Below, piece by piece: positions 1 through 7,935 of a stretch of DNA of 64,000 nt (position 1 is its first letter; each line of letters begins with the position of its first letter). The position numbers and the translations under genes were made by a program. The notes beneath the pieces are model-generated. The model did no database searches. It was given only the letters and a program-made list of their open reading frames with translations, and was not told where the DNA came from. The stretch is taken from assembly GCA_002354655.1 (NCBI GenBank), contig DELY01000036.1, positions 261 to 64,260 of the forward strand, in the 5' to 3' direction. The DNA comes from Pseudomonas sp. UBA2684 (GTDB lineage: Bacteria; Pseudomonadota; Gammaproteobacteria; Pseudomonadales; Pseudomonadaceae).

Positions 1-1146
1 ACCCTGCCACTTCAGCGGCGGGCCCTGCTCCAGGCCGCCGAGGCGCGCGGCATCGGCACGCGGCAGGCGCAGGCGCGGGTTGGCGTCGCTGGGGTCCTGG
101 AAGAACAACTCGCCGAGGGTTGCCAGCAAGGGTTTCAACCGGGCAAAGGGCAGGGCGATGCGCCGGCTGCTCTGCGGCAGATTGACCAGCAACAGGTCTT
201 CATCCGGGCGCTGGGCCAGGCTGTCGCCGGTCAGCAGCCAAGGCGTGCGGCGAATCGCCTGCAACAGAATCGGCAGCAGGCTGAGGCGCTGGCCCTCGAC
301 CTCGATGCCCAGCTCCAGGTCGAACCAGTCGCGCTCGGGCGTCTCCTCGATCTCGGCGTACCAGTCATCGACCCGCGCCAGGTTGTACTGGAACTCCGGC
401 TGCATCTGCACCCGCCAGCCGTCCTCGCGCAGCTGCGGCACGCTGTGCTGGACGAACGCCAGCCAGGCGACTTCGTTGACCAGCTCGAAATGTTCGCCTG
501 GGTGCTGGGCGAGTGCTTCGCTTTGCCGCAAGGCGACATACAGGCCGCTGTCTTCCAGGCGTTGGCGCAACTGCGCCTCGCTGGCCGCGTCGCGCACGAT
601 GCGCAGTTGTTCGGCCGGGTTCGGGCGCACCAGCAGATCCTTGGTGGCTTTGCCGTAGGCCAGATGGCCCTGGTAGTCGAACGCCAGCGCGGCGCGGTGC
701 TGGGTCTGTTCGTGCATGCGCCCCTTGCGTGCGTCGAAGTGCACGCGCACATGGCTGCCGAGGGTCAGCACGGCCTGCGGCTGCACGCCCTCGATGCGCC
801 GTTCGGCGACATCCGCGCTCGGCACGATCAGCGGGCTCAGATCGACGCCGGCCTGTTGCTGGGTTTCCAGGGTCAGCAGGGCGGCGGCCACATGCTTGCA
901 ATTGAACCCCACTGGGCAGCTGCAACGACCGCTGACGTTCCATTGGCGACCCGTGGAGTACAAGGTGATGCGCTGCTGATAGGTCTGCGCGCCCGAGCCG
1001 CGACAGCTGGCCAGCAGCGTATGGTCCTTGAGGCTGAGCAGCGTGCTGCGCCCTTGCTCGGCATAGCCGATGCCGCGCTGGAGATCCCCGGCACCGAAAT
1101 CCGCGCGCCAGTGTTCCTGGCGCAGGCGCAGAATATCCAGGGTCAT
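1..1146 (-). CDS. SWIM zinc-finger SNF2/DEAD-type helicase, N-terminal part (cut by window edge)
   Basis: The frame is open from an ATG at 1146 to the window edge, 382 codons without a stop. Around residues 73-84 it reads RCSCPVGFNCKHV, the CxCx(n)CxH zinc ligand pattern of a SWIM domain. In Pseudomonas this N-terminal arrangement belongs to large SNF2-family ATPases (about 1,100 residues) whose helicase motors lie further downstream, here outside the window. Several long frames on both strands overlap it but are low-complexity Arg/Ala-rich shadows. The helicase identity is inferred from the SWIM domain and overall protein character; no Walker motif is visible in this fragment. Confidence 0.8.
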   Translation of the reverse strand, partial: MTLDILRLRQEHWRADFGAGDLQRGIGYAEQGRSTLLSLKDHTLLASCRGSGAQTYQQRITLYSTGRQWNVSGRCSCPVGFNCKHVAAALLTLETQQQAGVDLSPLIVPSADVAERRIEGVQPQAVLTLGSHVRVHFDARKGRMHEQTQHRAALAFDYQGHLAYGKATKDLLVRPNPAEQLRIVRDAASEAQLRQRLEDSGLYVALRQSEALAQHPGEHFELVNEVAWLAFVQHSVPQLREDGWRVQMQPEFQYNLARVDDWYAEIEETPERDWFDLELGIEVEGQRLSLLPILLQAIRRTPWLLTGDSLAQRPDEDLLLVNLPQSSRRIALPFARLKPLLATLGELFFQDPSDANPRLRLPRADAARLGGLEQGPPLKWQG

Positions 1147-1292
1147 CGGGCGAGCCCCGCAGGCGAAAGGTCGAGTCTTGGCATGGCGCTGCCGAACGGC
1201 TGAACAGCCGATGATAGTGGCACAGCTGGCGCTGGATTAGCAGGCCGCGCGCTGGGGTGTCGGTTCGCCAAGTGGCGGGAGGGCAGCGCCAG

Positions 1293-2168
1293 TCAGTGGG
1301 CGAGGCTGTGCCGATATTGTCCTGGGGTGGCGCCGAAGGCCTGGCGGAAGCGGTTGTTGAAGTGGCTGGCGCTGGCGAAGCCGCAGGCCAGGGCGATCTC
1401 GCCGAGTGGGCGGGCGCTATGGCGCAGCAGTTCCTGGGCGTGTGCCAGGCGGCGGGTGAGCAGGTAGCGGTGCGGTGGCACGCCAAAGCTCAGGCTGAAC
1501 ATGCGCGCGAAGTGGTATTCGGACAGCGCGCAGAGGCTGGCCAGTTGGCCTAGGCTCAGAGGGTCGGCCAGGTGGCTGTCGATGAATTCGCGCAGGCGTC
1601 GGCGCTGCACCGGAGCCAGGCCACCGGTCAGGCGCAGGCCGTCACGGCGGCCGACCTGCGACAGTAACGCGTGGTCGAGCAGGGCGTGCGCCAGGCTGCT
1701 GCTGAGCAGGCGCTCGGCGGGTTCGTGCCAATTCAGCTGGCTCAACTGGCGAAACCGCTGGGCTTGCTGCGGATCGTCGAGGAAGGTGCTTTCGCGCAGT
1801 TGCAGCTCGCGCGGCTCGCGGTCGAGCAGGCTGACGGCGCCCAGGGCGAATTGCTCCTGGCTGACATACAGGTGCGCCAGGTGGATCTCGCCGTTGATTA
1901 CCCAGGCCGACTGATGCCCGGCCGGCAAGATGCACAGTTTGTCCGGCGCCCCCTTGCTCTGCGGGCGTTCGCGACGAAAAGTGCCGGTGCCGCCGGTCAG
2001 GTAGCAGGACAGGGTGTGGTGGGTCGGTGCCTGGTAGTCGCGGGTGTCGTGGCTGTTGCGCCACAGGGCCGCGGCCAGGCCATCGCCCAGCTCGGCGCTG
2101 TGCAGCAGCCTGGCGTTCGGCGATTGGCCCATGGCCTGAAACACTTGGCTTTGTTCGAGTTGCGCCAT
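1293..2168 (-). CDS. AraC-family transcriptional regulator
   Basis: A 291-residue protein with an N-terminal cupin-like AraC ligand domain (residues about 20-170) and a C-terminal double helix-turn-helix (about 190-288). The second HTH carries the typical GEIALACGFASASHFNNRFR pattern. It starts at ATG 2168 behind a GAGAGGG ribosome site. It lies upstream of the SWIM helicase on the same strand, 146 bases away. A degenerate copy of the MITE-like repeat sits just upstream of the start (2183-2236), so its promoter overlaps repeat DNA. The ligand and targets cannot be read from the sequence. Confidence 0.9.
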   Translation of the reverse strand: MAQLEQSQVFQAMGQSPNARLLHSAELGDGLAAALWRNSHDTRDYQAPTHHTLSCYLTGGTGTFRRERPQSKGAPDKLCILPAGHQSAWVINGEIHLAHLYVSQEQFALGAVSLLDREPRELQLRESTFLDDPQQAQRFRQLSQLNWHEPAERLLSSSLAHALLDHALLSQVGRRDGLRLTGGLAPVQRRRLREFIDSHLADPLSLGQLASLCALSEYHFARMFSLSFGVPPHRYLLTRRLAHAQELLRHSARPLGEIALACGFASASHFNNRFRQAFGATPGQYRHSLAH

Positions 2169-2182
2169 CGATGTGCCCTCTC

Positions 2183-2236
2183 ACAGGCCGTTGAAAAACT
2201 ACCCGGGTTGTCGACACGGCGTTAAAACCGGCCTGC
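2183..2236. repeat. Degenerate copy of the CAGGCC-ended MITE-like repeat
   Basis: It begins CAGGCCGTTGAAAAACTACC and ends ACGGCGTTAAAACCGGCCTG, matching the two ends of the fuller element at 23326-23486 with the middle deleted. It lies 15-68 bases upstream of the AraC gene start. The flanking bases are no longer matched, which suggests an old copy. Confidence 0.6.
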
Positions 2237-2538
2237 CAAGCCGATCATGCTACGCCGCCCAGGTGCGGCTGCCAGCCCCGCACGCTGAAAAAGCGCAAGT
2301 TTTGACAAGTGGCAAGAGGGCCGTAGTCCAGGCCATGCGGGCGCGCTGGTGAAGGGCGCCAGGCGTGAGGTGGCGCATTGTCAGCAGCGCACGGCGGCTG
2401 AGTGCGGATTGATCCGCGAACATCGTCCCAATCTGCCGCTGTTTTGCGGTCAAGGCCGCCCATGAGGCGCTGGAGCGCGTCGACAGTTAACAGGTCTTTA
2501 GCCTTAACATAGGCCGTTTCGCCCACCTGGACTCAGCC
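2237..2538. other. Intergenic region, mostly unassigned
   Basis: Apart from the repeat copy at 2430-2497 I see no gene here. Short minus-strand frames (2245-2526) lack any recognisable domain and look like shadow frames. The promoter of the methyltransferase gene must lie here but no convincing -35/-10 pair stands out. Confidence 0.5.
2430..2497 (+). repeat. Dispersed repeat, copy A (GGCGCTGGAGCGC core)
   Basis: The block begins AATCTGCCGCT, contains GGCGCTGGAGCGC and ends with a TTAACAGGT-type motif. A second copy with the same order of blocks is at 45834-45899. A partial third copy (ATCAACAGTTAACGGGTA on the minus strand) is at 9625-9650. All are intergenic. Confidence 0.6.
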
Positions 2539-3489
2539 ATGAACGCGCCCGCCCTCGCCACCCTGGATCAGCATCTACGCGTTGCCCTGAGCACCGCTCC
2601 CGCTGAGGCGCGGCGCTTGTTTCACGGGCGGGGGCGGCGCTGGGAGGGGCTTGAGCAGATTACCGTCGACTGGTTGCAGGGCGTGCTGTTGGTGTCACTG
2701 TTCAGCGCGCCGAGCGAGACGCAGTTGCTGGCGTTGCAGCGCCTGCTGATGGCTTTGACGCAGGCGCCGGTGTGGCAGCACGCCCAAGCGCAGGCGCTGT
2801 TGCTGCAACACCGTTACCTCCCGGACAGCCCCACGCAATGGCTGCTGGGCGAGCCTGTCGATGAGTGGCTGGTCACGGAGCATGGCCTGCGCTTCAAGCT
2901 GGATCTGGGCAAGAAACAAAACACCGGTTTGTTTTTGGACATGCGCTATGGCCGGCGCTGGGTTCAGGCCCAGGCTCAGGGCAAGCGGGTGCTGAATCTG
3001 TTTGCCTATACCTGCGGCTTCTCGGTGGCGGCGCTTGCCGGTGGCGCCGCGCATGTGGTGAATCTGGACATGGCCAAGGCGGCCTTGAGCCGTGGCCGCG
3101 ACAACCACCGGCTTAATCAGCATGACCTCGACCGTGTGAGCTTCCTGGGGCATGAGCTGTTCAAGTCCTGGAGCAAGGTGCGCAAGTACGGCCCCTATGA
3201 CCTGATCATCATCGACCCGCCGTCTTTCCAGAAGGGCAGCTTCGTGCTGACCCAGGACTATCAAAAAGTCCTCCGTCGTCTGCCGGAACTGCTGAGCGCG
3301 CAAGGCACAGTGCTGGCGTGCACCAATGACCCGGCCATCGGCCCGGACTTTCTTATCCAGGGCGTCGCCAACGAGGCGCCTAGCCTGCGCTTTCAGCAGC
3401 GCCTGGACAACCCGCCAGAGTTTGCCGATAGCCGTCCCGATGGCGGGTTGAAGGCCTTGGTGTTTACTCGACAGCCGCCGCAGGCATAA
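2539..3489 (+). CDS. Class I SAM-dependent methyltransferase (RlmI/RlmK-like, COG1092)
   Basis: A 316-residue protein with a Rossmann methyltransferase core. Motif I is LNLFAYTCGFSVAAL at about residues 152-166, and the catalytic-loop signature IIDPPSFQKGSF is at about 228-239. The DPPSF motif and the preceding KQNTGLFLDMR stretch are typical of 23S rRNA m5C/m7G methyltransferases of the RlmI/RlmKL type. The protein lacks a PUA or THUMP domain, so the exact RNA target is uncertain. It starts at ATG 2539; no strong ribosome site precedes it. The DMT exporter gene follows 71 bases downstream on the same strand. Confidence 0.85.
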   Translation: MNAPALATLDQHLRVALSTAPAEARRLFHGRGRRWEGLEQITVDWLQGVLLVSLFSAPSETQLLALQRLLMALTQAPVWQHAQAQALLLQHRYLPDSPTQWLLGEPVDEWLVTEHGLRFKLDLGKKQNTGLFLDMRYGRRWVQAQAQGKRVLNLFAYTCGFSVAALAGGAAHVVNLDMAKAALSRGRDNHRLNQHDLDRVSFLGHELFKSWSKVRKYGPYDLIIIDPPSFQKGSFVLTQDYQKVLRRLPELLSAQGTVLACTNDPAIGPDFLIQGVANEAPSLRFQQRLDNPPEFADSRPDGGLKALVFTRQPPQA

Positions 3490-3560
3490 AACCCGCAACT
3501 TTATGCAAGTGGCGAGGCCCGGCGCGGTGCAGACTTCGGCCATCCACCGGGAGTCGTCTG

Positions 3561-4454
3561 ATGAACCTGTCGTTGTACCTGTTGACCGTTTTGATCTGGG
3601 GCACCACCTGGATCGCCATCAAACTGCAGATGGGCGAGGTGGCGATTGCCGCATCGATTGCCTACCGCTTTGCTCTGGCCGCCGCCGTGCTGTTTCTCGT
3701 GCTGCTGCTCAGCGGACGCCTGCAAACGCTCGATCGCCGCGCTCAGCTGATTTGCCTGGTTCAGGGGCTGTGCCTGTTCTGCATCAATTTCATGTGTTTC
3801 TACACCGCCAGCCAATGGATACCCAGCGGGCTGATCGCGGTGATTTTTTCCACCGCGACACTGTGGAATGCGCTGAATGCGCGCGTGTTCTTCAAGCACA
3901 AGATCGCGGCGAATGTGCTGGCCGGCGGTGCCTTGGGCTTGGCCGGGCTGGGGCTGCTGTTCTGGCCCGAGTTGGCCGGCCAGGCGGCCAGCCGGGAAAC
4001 CCTGTTGGGTATCGGCCTGTCGCTGCTCGGCACCCTGTGTTTTTCCGCCGGCAACCTGCTCTCCAGCTTGCAGCAGAAAGCCGGCCTCAAGCCGCTGACC
4101 ACCAACGCCTGGGGCATGCTTTACGGCGCGTTGATGCTGGCGGCGATCTGCCTGGTGAATGGCACGCCGTTCGGTTTCGACTGGAGCGCGCGCTATGTCG
4201 GCTCGCTGCTGTACCTGGCGATTCCCGGTTCGGTGATCGGCTTCACCGCCTACCTGACCCTGGTCGGGCGCATGGGCCCGGAGCGCGCGGCCTATTGCAC
4301 CGTGCTGTTCCCGGTGGTGGCGCTGAATATCTCGGTGTTCGCCGAGGGCTATCAGTGGACGGCGCCGGCGCTGTTCGGCCTGTTGTTGGTGATGCTCGGC
4401 AACGTGCTGGTGTTTCGCAAGCCCAAGCCGCTGCCGGTGCCGAAGGCCTGTTAA
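3561..4454 (+). CDS. DMT-superfamily (EamA) transporter
   Basis: A 297-residue, very hydrophobic protein with about ten membrane segments forming two EamA repeats. It opens with the family-typical LLTVLIWGTTWIAIKLQ, where the WG-T-W element marks the first helix. The ribosome site GGGAG lies 7 bases before ATG 3561. EamA proteins export metabolites or amino acids across the inner membrane; the substrate is unknown. Its TAA stop overlaps the stop of the convergent GGDEF gene by four bases (TTAA, 4451-4454). Confidence 0.9.
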   Translation: MNLSLYLLTVLIWGTTWIAIKLQMGEVAIAASIAYRFALAAAVLFLVLLLSGRLQTLDRRAQLICLVQGLCLFCINFMCFYTASQWIPSGLIAVIFSTATLWNALNARVFFKHKIAANVLAGGALGLAGLGLLFWPELAGQAASRETLLGIGLSLLGTLCFSAGNLLSSLQQKAGLKPLTTNAWGMLYGALMLAAICLVNGTPFGFDWSARYVGSLLYLAIPGSVIGFTAYLTLVGRMGPERAAYCTVLFPVVALNISVFAEGYQWTAPALFGLLLVMLGNVLVFRKPKPLPVPKAC

Positions 4455-5884
4455 ACCAGCGAGTCGCCGTTGAGGACGGTGGGCTTGGCCGCGTACATCG
4501 CTTCGTCGGCGGCCCTCAGCAGTTCGCTGGGGCTGTCGCCGTCTTGCGGTGCGATGGCCAGGCCGATGCTGATGCCGACCTGCAACGGCTGCTGAGCGAA
4601 CAGGATTGGCTCGCTGAGCACCCGTTGGATTTTCTCGGCGATGTGCTCGGCGGTGCCGCGCTCGGCCCCCGGCAATAAGGCGGCGAACTCATCGCCGCCC
4701 AGGCGTGCCGGGGTATCGGTTTTGCGCAGCAGGGCGCGCAGGCGCTGCGCGGTGACCTTGAGCACCTCATCGCCGGCGGCGTGGCCGTAACGGTCGTTGA
4801 TCTGCTTGAACTGGTCGAGGTCGATCATCATCACGCAGAACGGCACCCGCTTGCGCCCGAGGTCGGCCATGGCGCGGCGCAGGCATAGGTCAAAGAAGCG
4901 ACGATTGGCCAGCCCGGTCAGCGGGTCCTGGTGCGCCATGGCATTCAGCGGGGCGACCATGCGCCGGGTGATGAACAGCACCGCCAGCGCCGACAACAGC
5001 AGGCTGGCGAGAATCAGGTAGCGCTGCGTCTGTTCGATCTGCTGGTAGGGCGCCATCGCCTGGTTCAGCGATTTACCCATGATCACCATGACCTCGCCGC
5101 GGGTTGCCGTGGCTTCGCGTTGCAACGGCAGCGACAGCATCAGGTAGGCATCGTGGCGGCCGTGCAGGGTCCAACTGCTCTGTGTGGTAAGCGTCTGGGG
5201 TGGCGCCAGCAATTGTTCGGCGTTGCCATCGAGGGTGCTGCCGTGCAGGCGCCAGCGCCCGTCCGCGGCTCGCGAGGCAAAGATGAACTCGGCGTCGGTG
5301 ACCCGGCGCAGGTCCTGCGCGAAGTGATCGTCGATGGCAAAGCCCAGGGTCAGTTCGGCTTGCGGTCTGGGCATGTGCACGGTGCTGCGGATTAACTGGT
5401 ACAGCGCGCCTTCACGGGTTTCCAGCGTTTCGATCGGGGCTGTCCGATCCTCTGCGTTGGCGCTGGCCGGGGCCTTCAGCAGTGGCGCGATATCGCTGGC
5501 TTGCACGTGCATGGGAACACTGGCGATCAGCTGTTGGTCGAGGTCACTGAGCAGGGCGATATCGGCCTGGATGCGTTTGCTGTGGTTGAGCAGCATCGAC
5601 TCGATGGTCGGCCGTTCGCGGGTGGCGGTGGCTTCTTTCAAACCGTAGTCGGCGGCCAGTACTTCGGCGGTTTGCAGCAACTGGCGCTGGCGTAGTTCGA
5701 GCAGTTGGTAGAACACCTGTGCGCCGGTTTGCAGTTGCGCGTGCAGGTTGTTCTCGGCGATACGCCGGTTGGCCTCGCTGCTGATCTGGTAGGCCAGTAT
5801 CTGGATCGTCAACAACGCGCTCAACAGCACATAAATGATGCGGCGCTCGTAAGCACGAAAGTGCCTGTTGCTGTGATTGCTCAT
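4451..5884 (-). CDS. Membrane-bound diguanylate cyclase (GGDEF)
   Basis: A 477-residue protein with a TM helix near residues 14-31, a periplasmic sensor region to about 285, a second TM helix (ILASLLLSALAVLFITRR), then a GGDEF domain to the end. The active-site motif is intact (RLGGDEFAALLPG) and an RxxD inhibitory site (RKTD) sits five residues before it, so an active, feedback-inhibited c-di-GMP synthase is expected. ATG 5884 has AGGGA seven bases upstream; the TTG one codon earlier is less likely. It could contribute c-di-GMP to Alg44, but nothing in the sequence links it specifically. Confidence 0.92.
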   Translation of the reverse strand: MSNHSNRHFRAYERRIIYVLLSALLTIQILAYQISSEANRRIAENNLHAQLQTGAQVFYQLLELRQRQLLQTAEVLAADYGLKEATATRERPTIESMLLNHSKRIQADIALLSDLDQQLIASVPMHVQASDIAPLLKAPASANAEDRTAPIETLETREGALYQLIRSTVHMPRPQAELTLGFAIDDHFAQDLRRVTDAEFIFASRAADGRWRLHGSTLDGNAEQLLAPPQTLTTQSSWTLHGRHDAYLMLSLPLQREATATRGEVMVIMGKSLNQAMAPYQQIEQTQRYLILASLLLSALAVLFITRRMVAPLNAMAHQDPLTGLANRRFFDLCLRRAMADLGRKRVPFCVMMIDLDQFKQINDRYGHAAGDEVLKVTAQRLRALLRKTDTPARLGGDEFAALLPGAERGTAEHIAEKIQRVLSEPILFAQQPLQVGISIGLAIAPQDGDSPSELLRAADEAMYAAKPTVLNGDSLV

Positions 5885-6083
5885 CAACGCGTCCCTGACA
5901 TGCTGTCGATCCGTGAGTGCGGCACGCGTGGATAACCACGCGGGGTGGGCGGCCGCGGTGACCTATGGCGAGTGTAGATTAGTGGCAACGGGCGATCATC
6001 TGGTGGGCAGCCTCTAGATAAAGGTTCTTCACGGGGTTGTGTGAAATAAGACGGTGGCAAGCGCAGCCTATGCAACTGACCTG

Positions 6084-6464
6084 TTAGGACAGGCGACTGA
6101 AGAAGCGCTCGGAGAAAAACACCTGCGCGAATAGCGGATAACACAGGTAGTGCACGCTGAAGATCAGCATGCCCATCGGGCTGGGTTCGTCCTGCAGCGT
6201 CATCATCGCCAGCAATCCGAGGTAGAGCAACGCCAATAGGCCGCCGTACAGCCAGACCAGGCGGCGTCGCTCGCCGCGCAGTGGTGCACGACGGGTGCGC
6301 CAGGCAAAGCACAGCGCCATTGCGGCGGCGACCAGCGCGGCAATCAGCAGGGTCGCCAGCACCCCGCCGAGTTTGACGAAGCTGCGCAGCAACAGGTTGA
6401 GCAGCACCACGGCGACTACGCCGCTCAGGGCGTAGCGGGTCATGGAGACCGGGGTTGCGCTCAT
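6084..6464 (-). CDS. Small multi-pass membrane protein of unknown function
   Basis: A 126-residue protein with four predicted hydrophobic segments (about residues 9-27, 33-54, 68-87, 94-112). I do not recognise the family. It starts at ATG 6464 with GAGGAG six bases upstream. It lies 31 bases after the SDR gene on the same strand, so the two are probably co-transcribed with the hypothetical gene further upstream (7349-7813). Confidence 0.75.
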   Translation of the reverse strand: MSATPVSMTRYALSGVVAVVLLNLLLRSFVKLGGVLATLLIAALVAAAMALCFAWRTRRAPLRGERRRLVWLYGGLLALLYLGLLAMMTLQDEPSPMGMLIFSVHYLCYPLFAQVFFSERFFSRLS

Positions 6465-6495
6465 GCAATGCTCCTCATCGGCAGTTCGGGCCTGT

Positions 6496-7326
6496 TCACA
6501 AGGCCCGGTTCAAGCCAAAACGCTTCTTCAATACAGCCTCCAGCAGGCCTTTGGGCACCAGCGCGGCGATCAGCGGCAGGGCCCGGCTGCCATTGCCCAG
6601 GCGCAGCAGGCGCGGGCGTTTGGGGCTTTGCACGGCGGCGAGCAGATTGCGTGCGAAGTGGCTGGCGGGCGTCGGGTTGTCCTGCGAGGCAGTGGCGCGG
6701 GCGCGGATGCCCTCGCGGAGCGGCCACCAGGGCGAGCCTTCGGCGATCAGTTGTTCGGCTTCGCGGCTGGCATTGGCGCCGAAGCTGGAGGCAATCGCCC
6801 CCGGCTGCACTTCCATCAATTCGATGGCGAAGGGTGCCAGCTCCAGGCGCAGCGCATCGGACAACGCATGCACGGCGGCTTTCGAGGCGCAGTAGGCGCC
6901 GGCGAACGGGGTGACCAGCACCCCGGACACGCTGCCGATATTCACCACCAGGCCTTTGCTGCGGCGCAGTAGCGGAAACAGCGCACGGGTGATCCCGACA
7001 AGCGAAAAGACATTGGTCTCGAACTGCCGGCGCATGCCCTCGACGCCGCCATCCAACAGCGGCCCCATGGCGCCGTAACCGGCATTGTTGATCAACACAT
7101 CGAGGCCGCCGATCTCGTTGCTCATGCGCGTGGCCAGCTGCTCCGCCGAAGCGCCATCGTTGACATCCAGCGGCACGGCGATAAACCCGGCGGCCTGCAA
7201 CGCGGCGAGGTCTTCGGCTTTACGCGCGGTGGCCCATACCTGGTAGCCGGCAGCTTTGAATACCTCGGCCAAGGCACGGCCAATACCGCTGGAACATCCG
7301 GTGATGAGGACAGTGGGCTGGGTCAT
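6496..7326 (-). CDS. Short-chain dehydrogenase/reductase (SDR)
   Basis: A 276-residue classical SDR. It has the nucleotide-binding TGCSSGIGRAL near residue 8, NNAGYGAMG in the middle, and the catalytic Ser followed by YCASK. The start was placed at ATG 7326 because AAGGA lies just upstream; the open frame extends further without support. SDRs reduce or oxidise carbonyls and alcohols with NAD(P)(H); the substrate is unknown. It is the middle gene of a three-gene minus-strand set with 22- and 31-base gaps. Confidence 0.92.
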   Translation of the reverse strand: MTQPTVLITGCSSGIGRALAEVFKAAGYQVWATARKAEDLAALQAAGFIAVPLDVNDGASAEQLATRMSNEIGGLDVLINNAGYGAMGPLLDGGVEGMRRQFETNVFSLVGITRALFPLLRRSKGLVVNIGSVSGVLVTPFAGAYCASKAAVHALSDALRLELAPFAIELMEVQPGAIASSFGANASREAEQLIAEGSPWWPLREGIRARATASQDNPTPASHFARNLLAAVQSPKRPRLLRLGNGSRALPLIAALVPKGLLEAVLKKRFGLNRAL

Positions 7327-7348
7327 GCGGGCATCCTTTTTATGGTGT

Positions 7349-7813
7349 TCACTGGCTGAAGCTGCCCTGCAAACGCTCGGCACGAAACTCCAGGGTACTG
7401 GCGCGGTAACCGCTACGCAGGGTCGGCAGTGGCAGGCAGTCGCGCCAGCTGGCGCCGGGCAGCAGTTCGCCGGGGCCGCTGTAGCGGGGCGATTCGTAGA
7501 GGCGTTCGGCGAGGTTGACGCTGCTACCGGGGCGGTAGGCGGCTATCTGCCAGCGCAGTTCGAGCAGGGCGGCCTGGCTGCCGTTCTTCAGGTCGAGCGC
7601 CAGCGGGCGATCCGCCGGGCAGCGCTGCGGGGCATAGCTGAGGCGCAGTTCGAGGTGCGCCAGGTGGCGTTTTTCGCGACTTTCCTGCCACAACACCCAA
7701 CTGGCGAGCAGACCCAGGCCGAGCAGCGCGGCGAGGGAAATGGGCAGGGCTTTACTGGGGTAGCGGATCAGCAGGATCAGCCAGCTCAATACCAGAATTG
7801 CGCCAAATAGCAT
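7349..7813 (-). CDS. Conserved-type hypothetical protein with two N-terminal TM helices
   Basis: A 154-residue protein. Two membrane segments fill residues 1-45 (LFGAILVLSWLILLI and ISLAALLGLGLLASWVLW), followed by a soluble, probably beta-rich periplasmic domain. I do not recognise the family. ATG 7813 was preferred to an in-frame TTG two codons upstream. It follows the end of the alginate operon by 88 bases and leads the SDR gene. Confidence 0.7.
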   Translation of the reverse strand: MLFGAILVLSWLILLIRYPSKALPISLAALLGLGLLASWVLWQESREKRHLAHLELRLSYAPQRCPADRPLALDLKNGSQAALLELRWQIAAYRPGSSVNLAERLYESPRYSGPGELLPGASWRDCLPLPTLRSGYRASTLEFRAERLQGSFSQ

Positions 7814-7901
7814 GGGCAAGGGCCTTGGTGGATAAATCAGGGCTTTATCCTACACAAGCTCGCGCGGCGATGCGCCGTGTTGGCGCTGTGCGCACGGGAA
7901 G

Positions 7902-7930
7902 CGCCGGCCCTCCTTGCGCGAGGGCCGGCG
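7902..7930 (-). terminator. Hairpin at the end of the alginate operon
   Basis: A perfect 11-bp stem (CGCCGGCCCTC / GAGGGCCGGCG) with a 7-base loop begins five bases after the algA stop. It has no strong T-tract on the minus strand, so it may be a weak terminator or an mRNA 3'-end stabiliser. Confidence 0.55.
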
Positions 7931-7935
7931 TGTTC

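Noticed and set aside
365-1486. 373-codon minus-strand frame
   Set aside because: Arg/Ala/Pro-rich shadow of the SWIM helicase and AraC genes; no domain and crosses two real genes.
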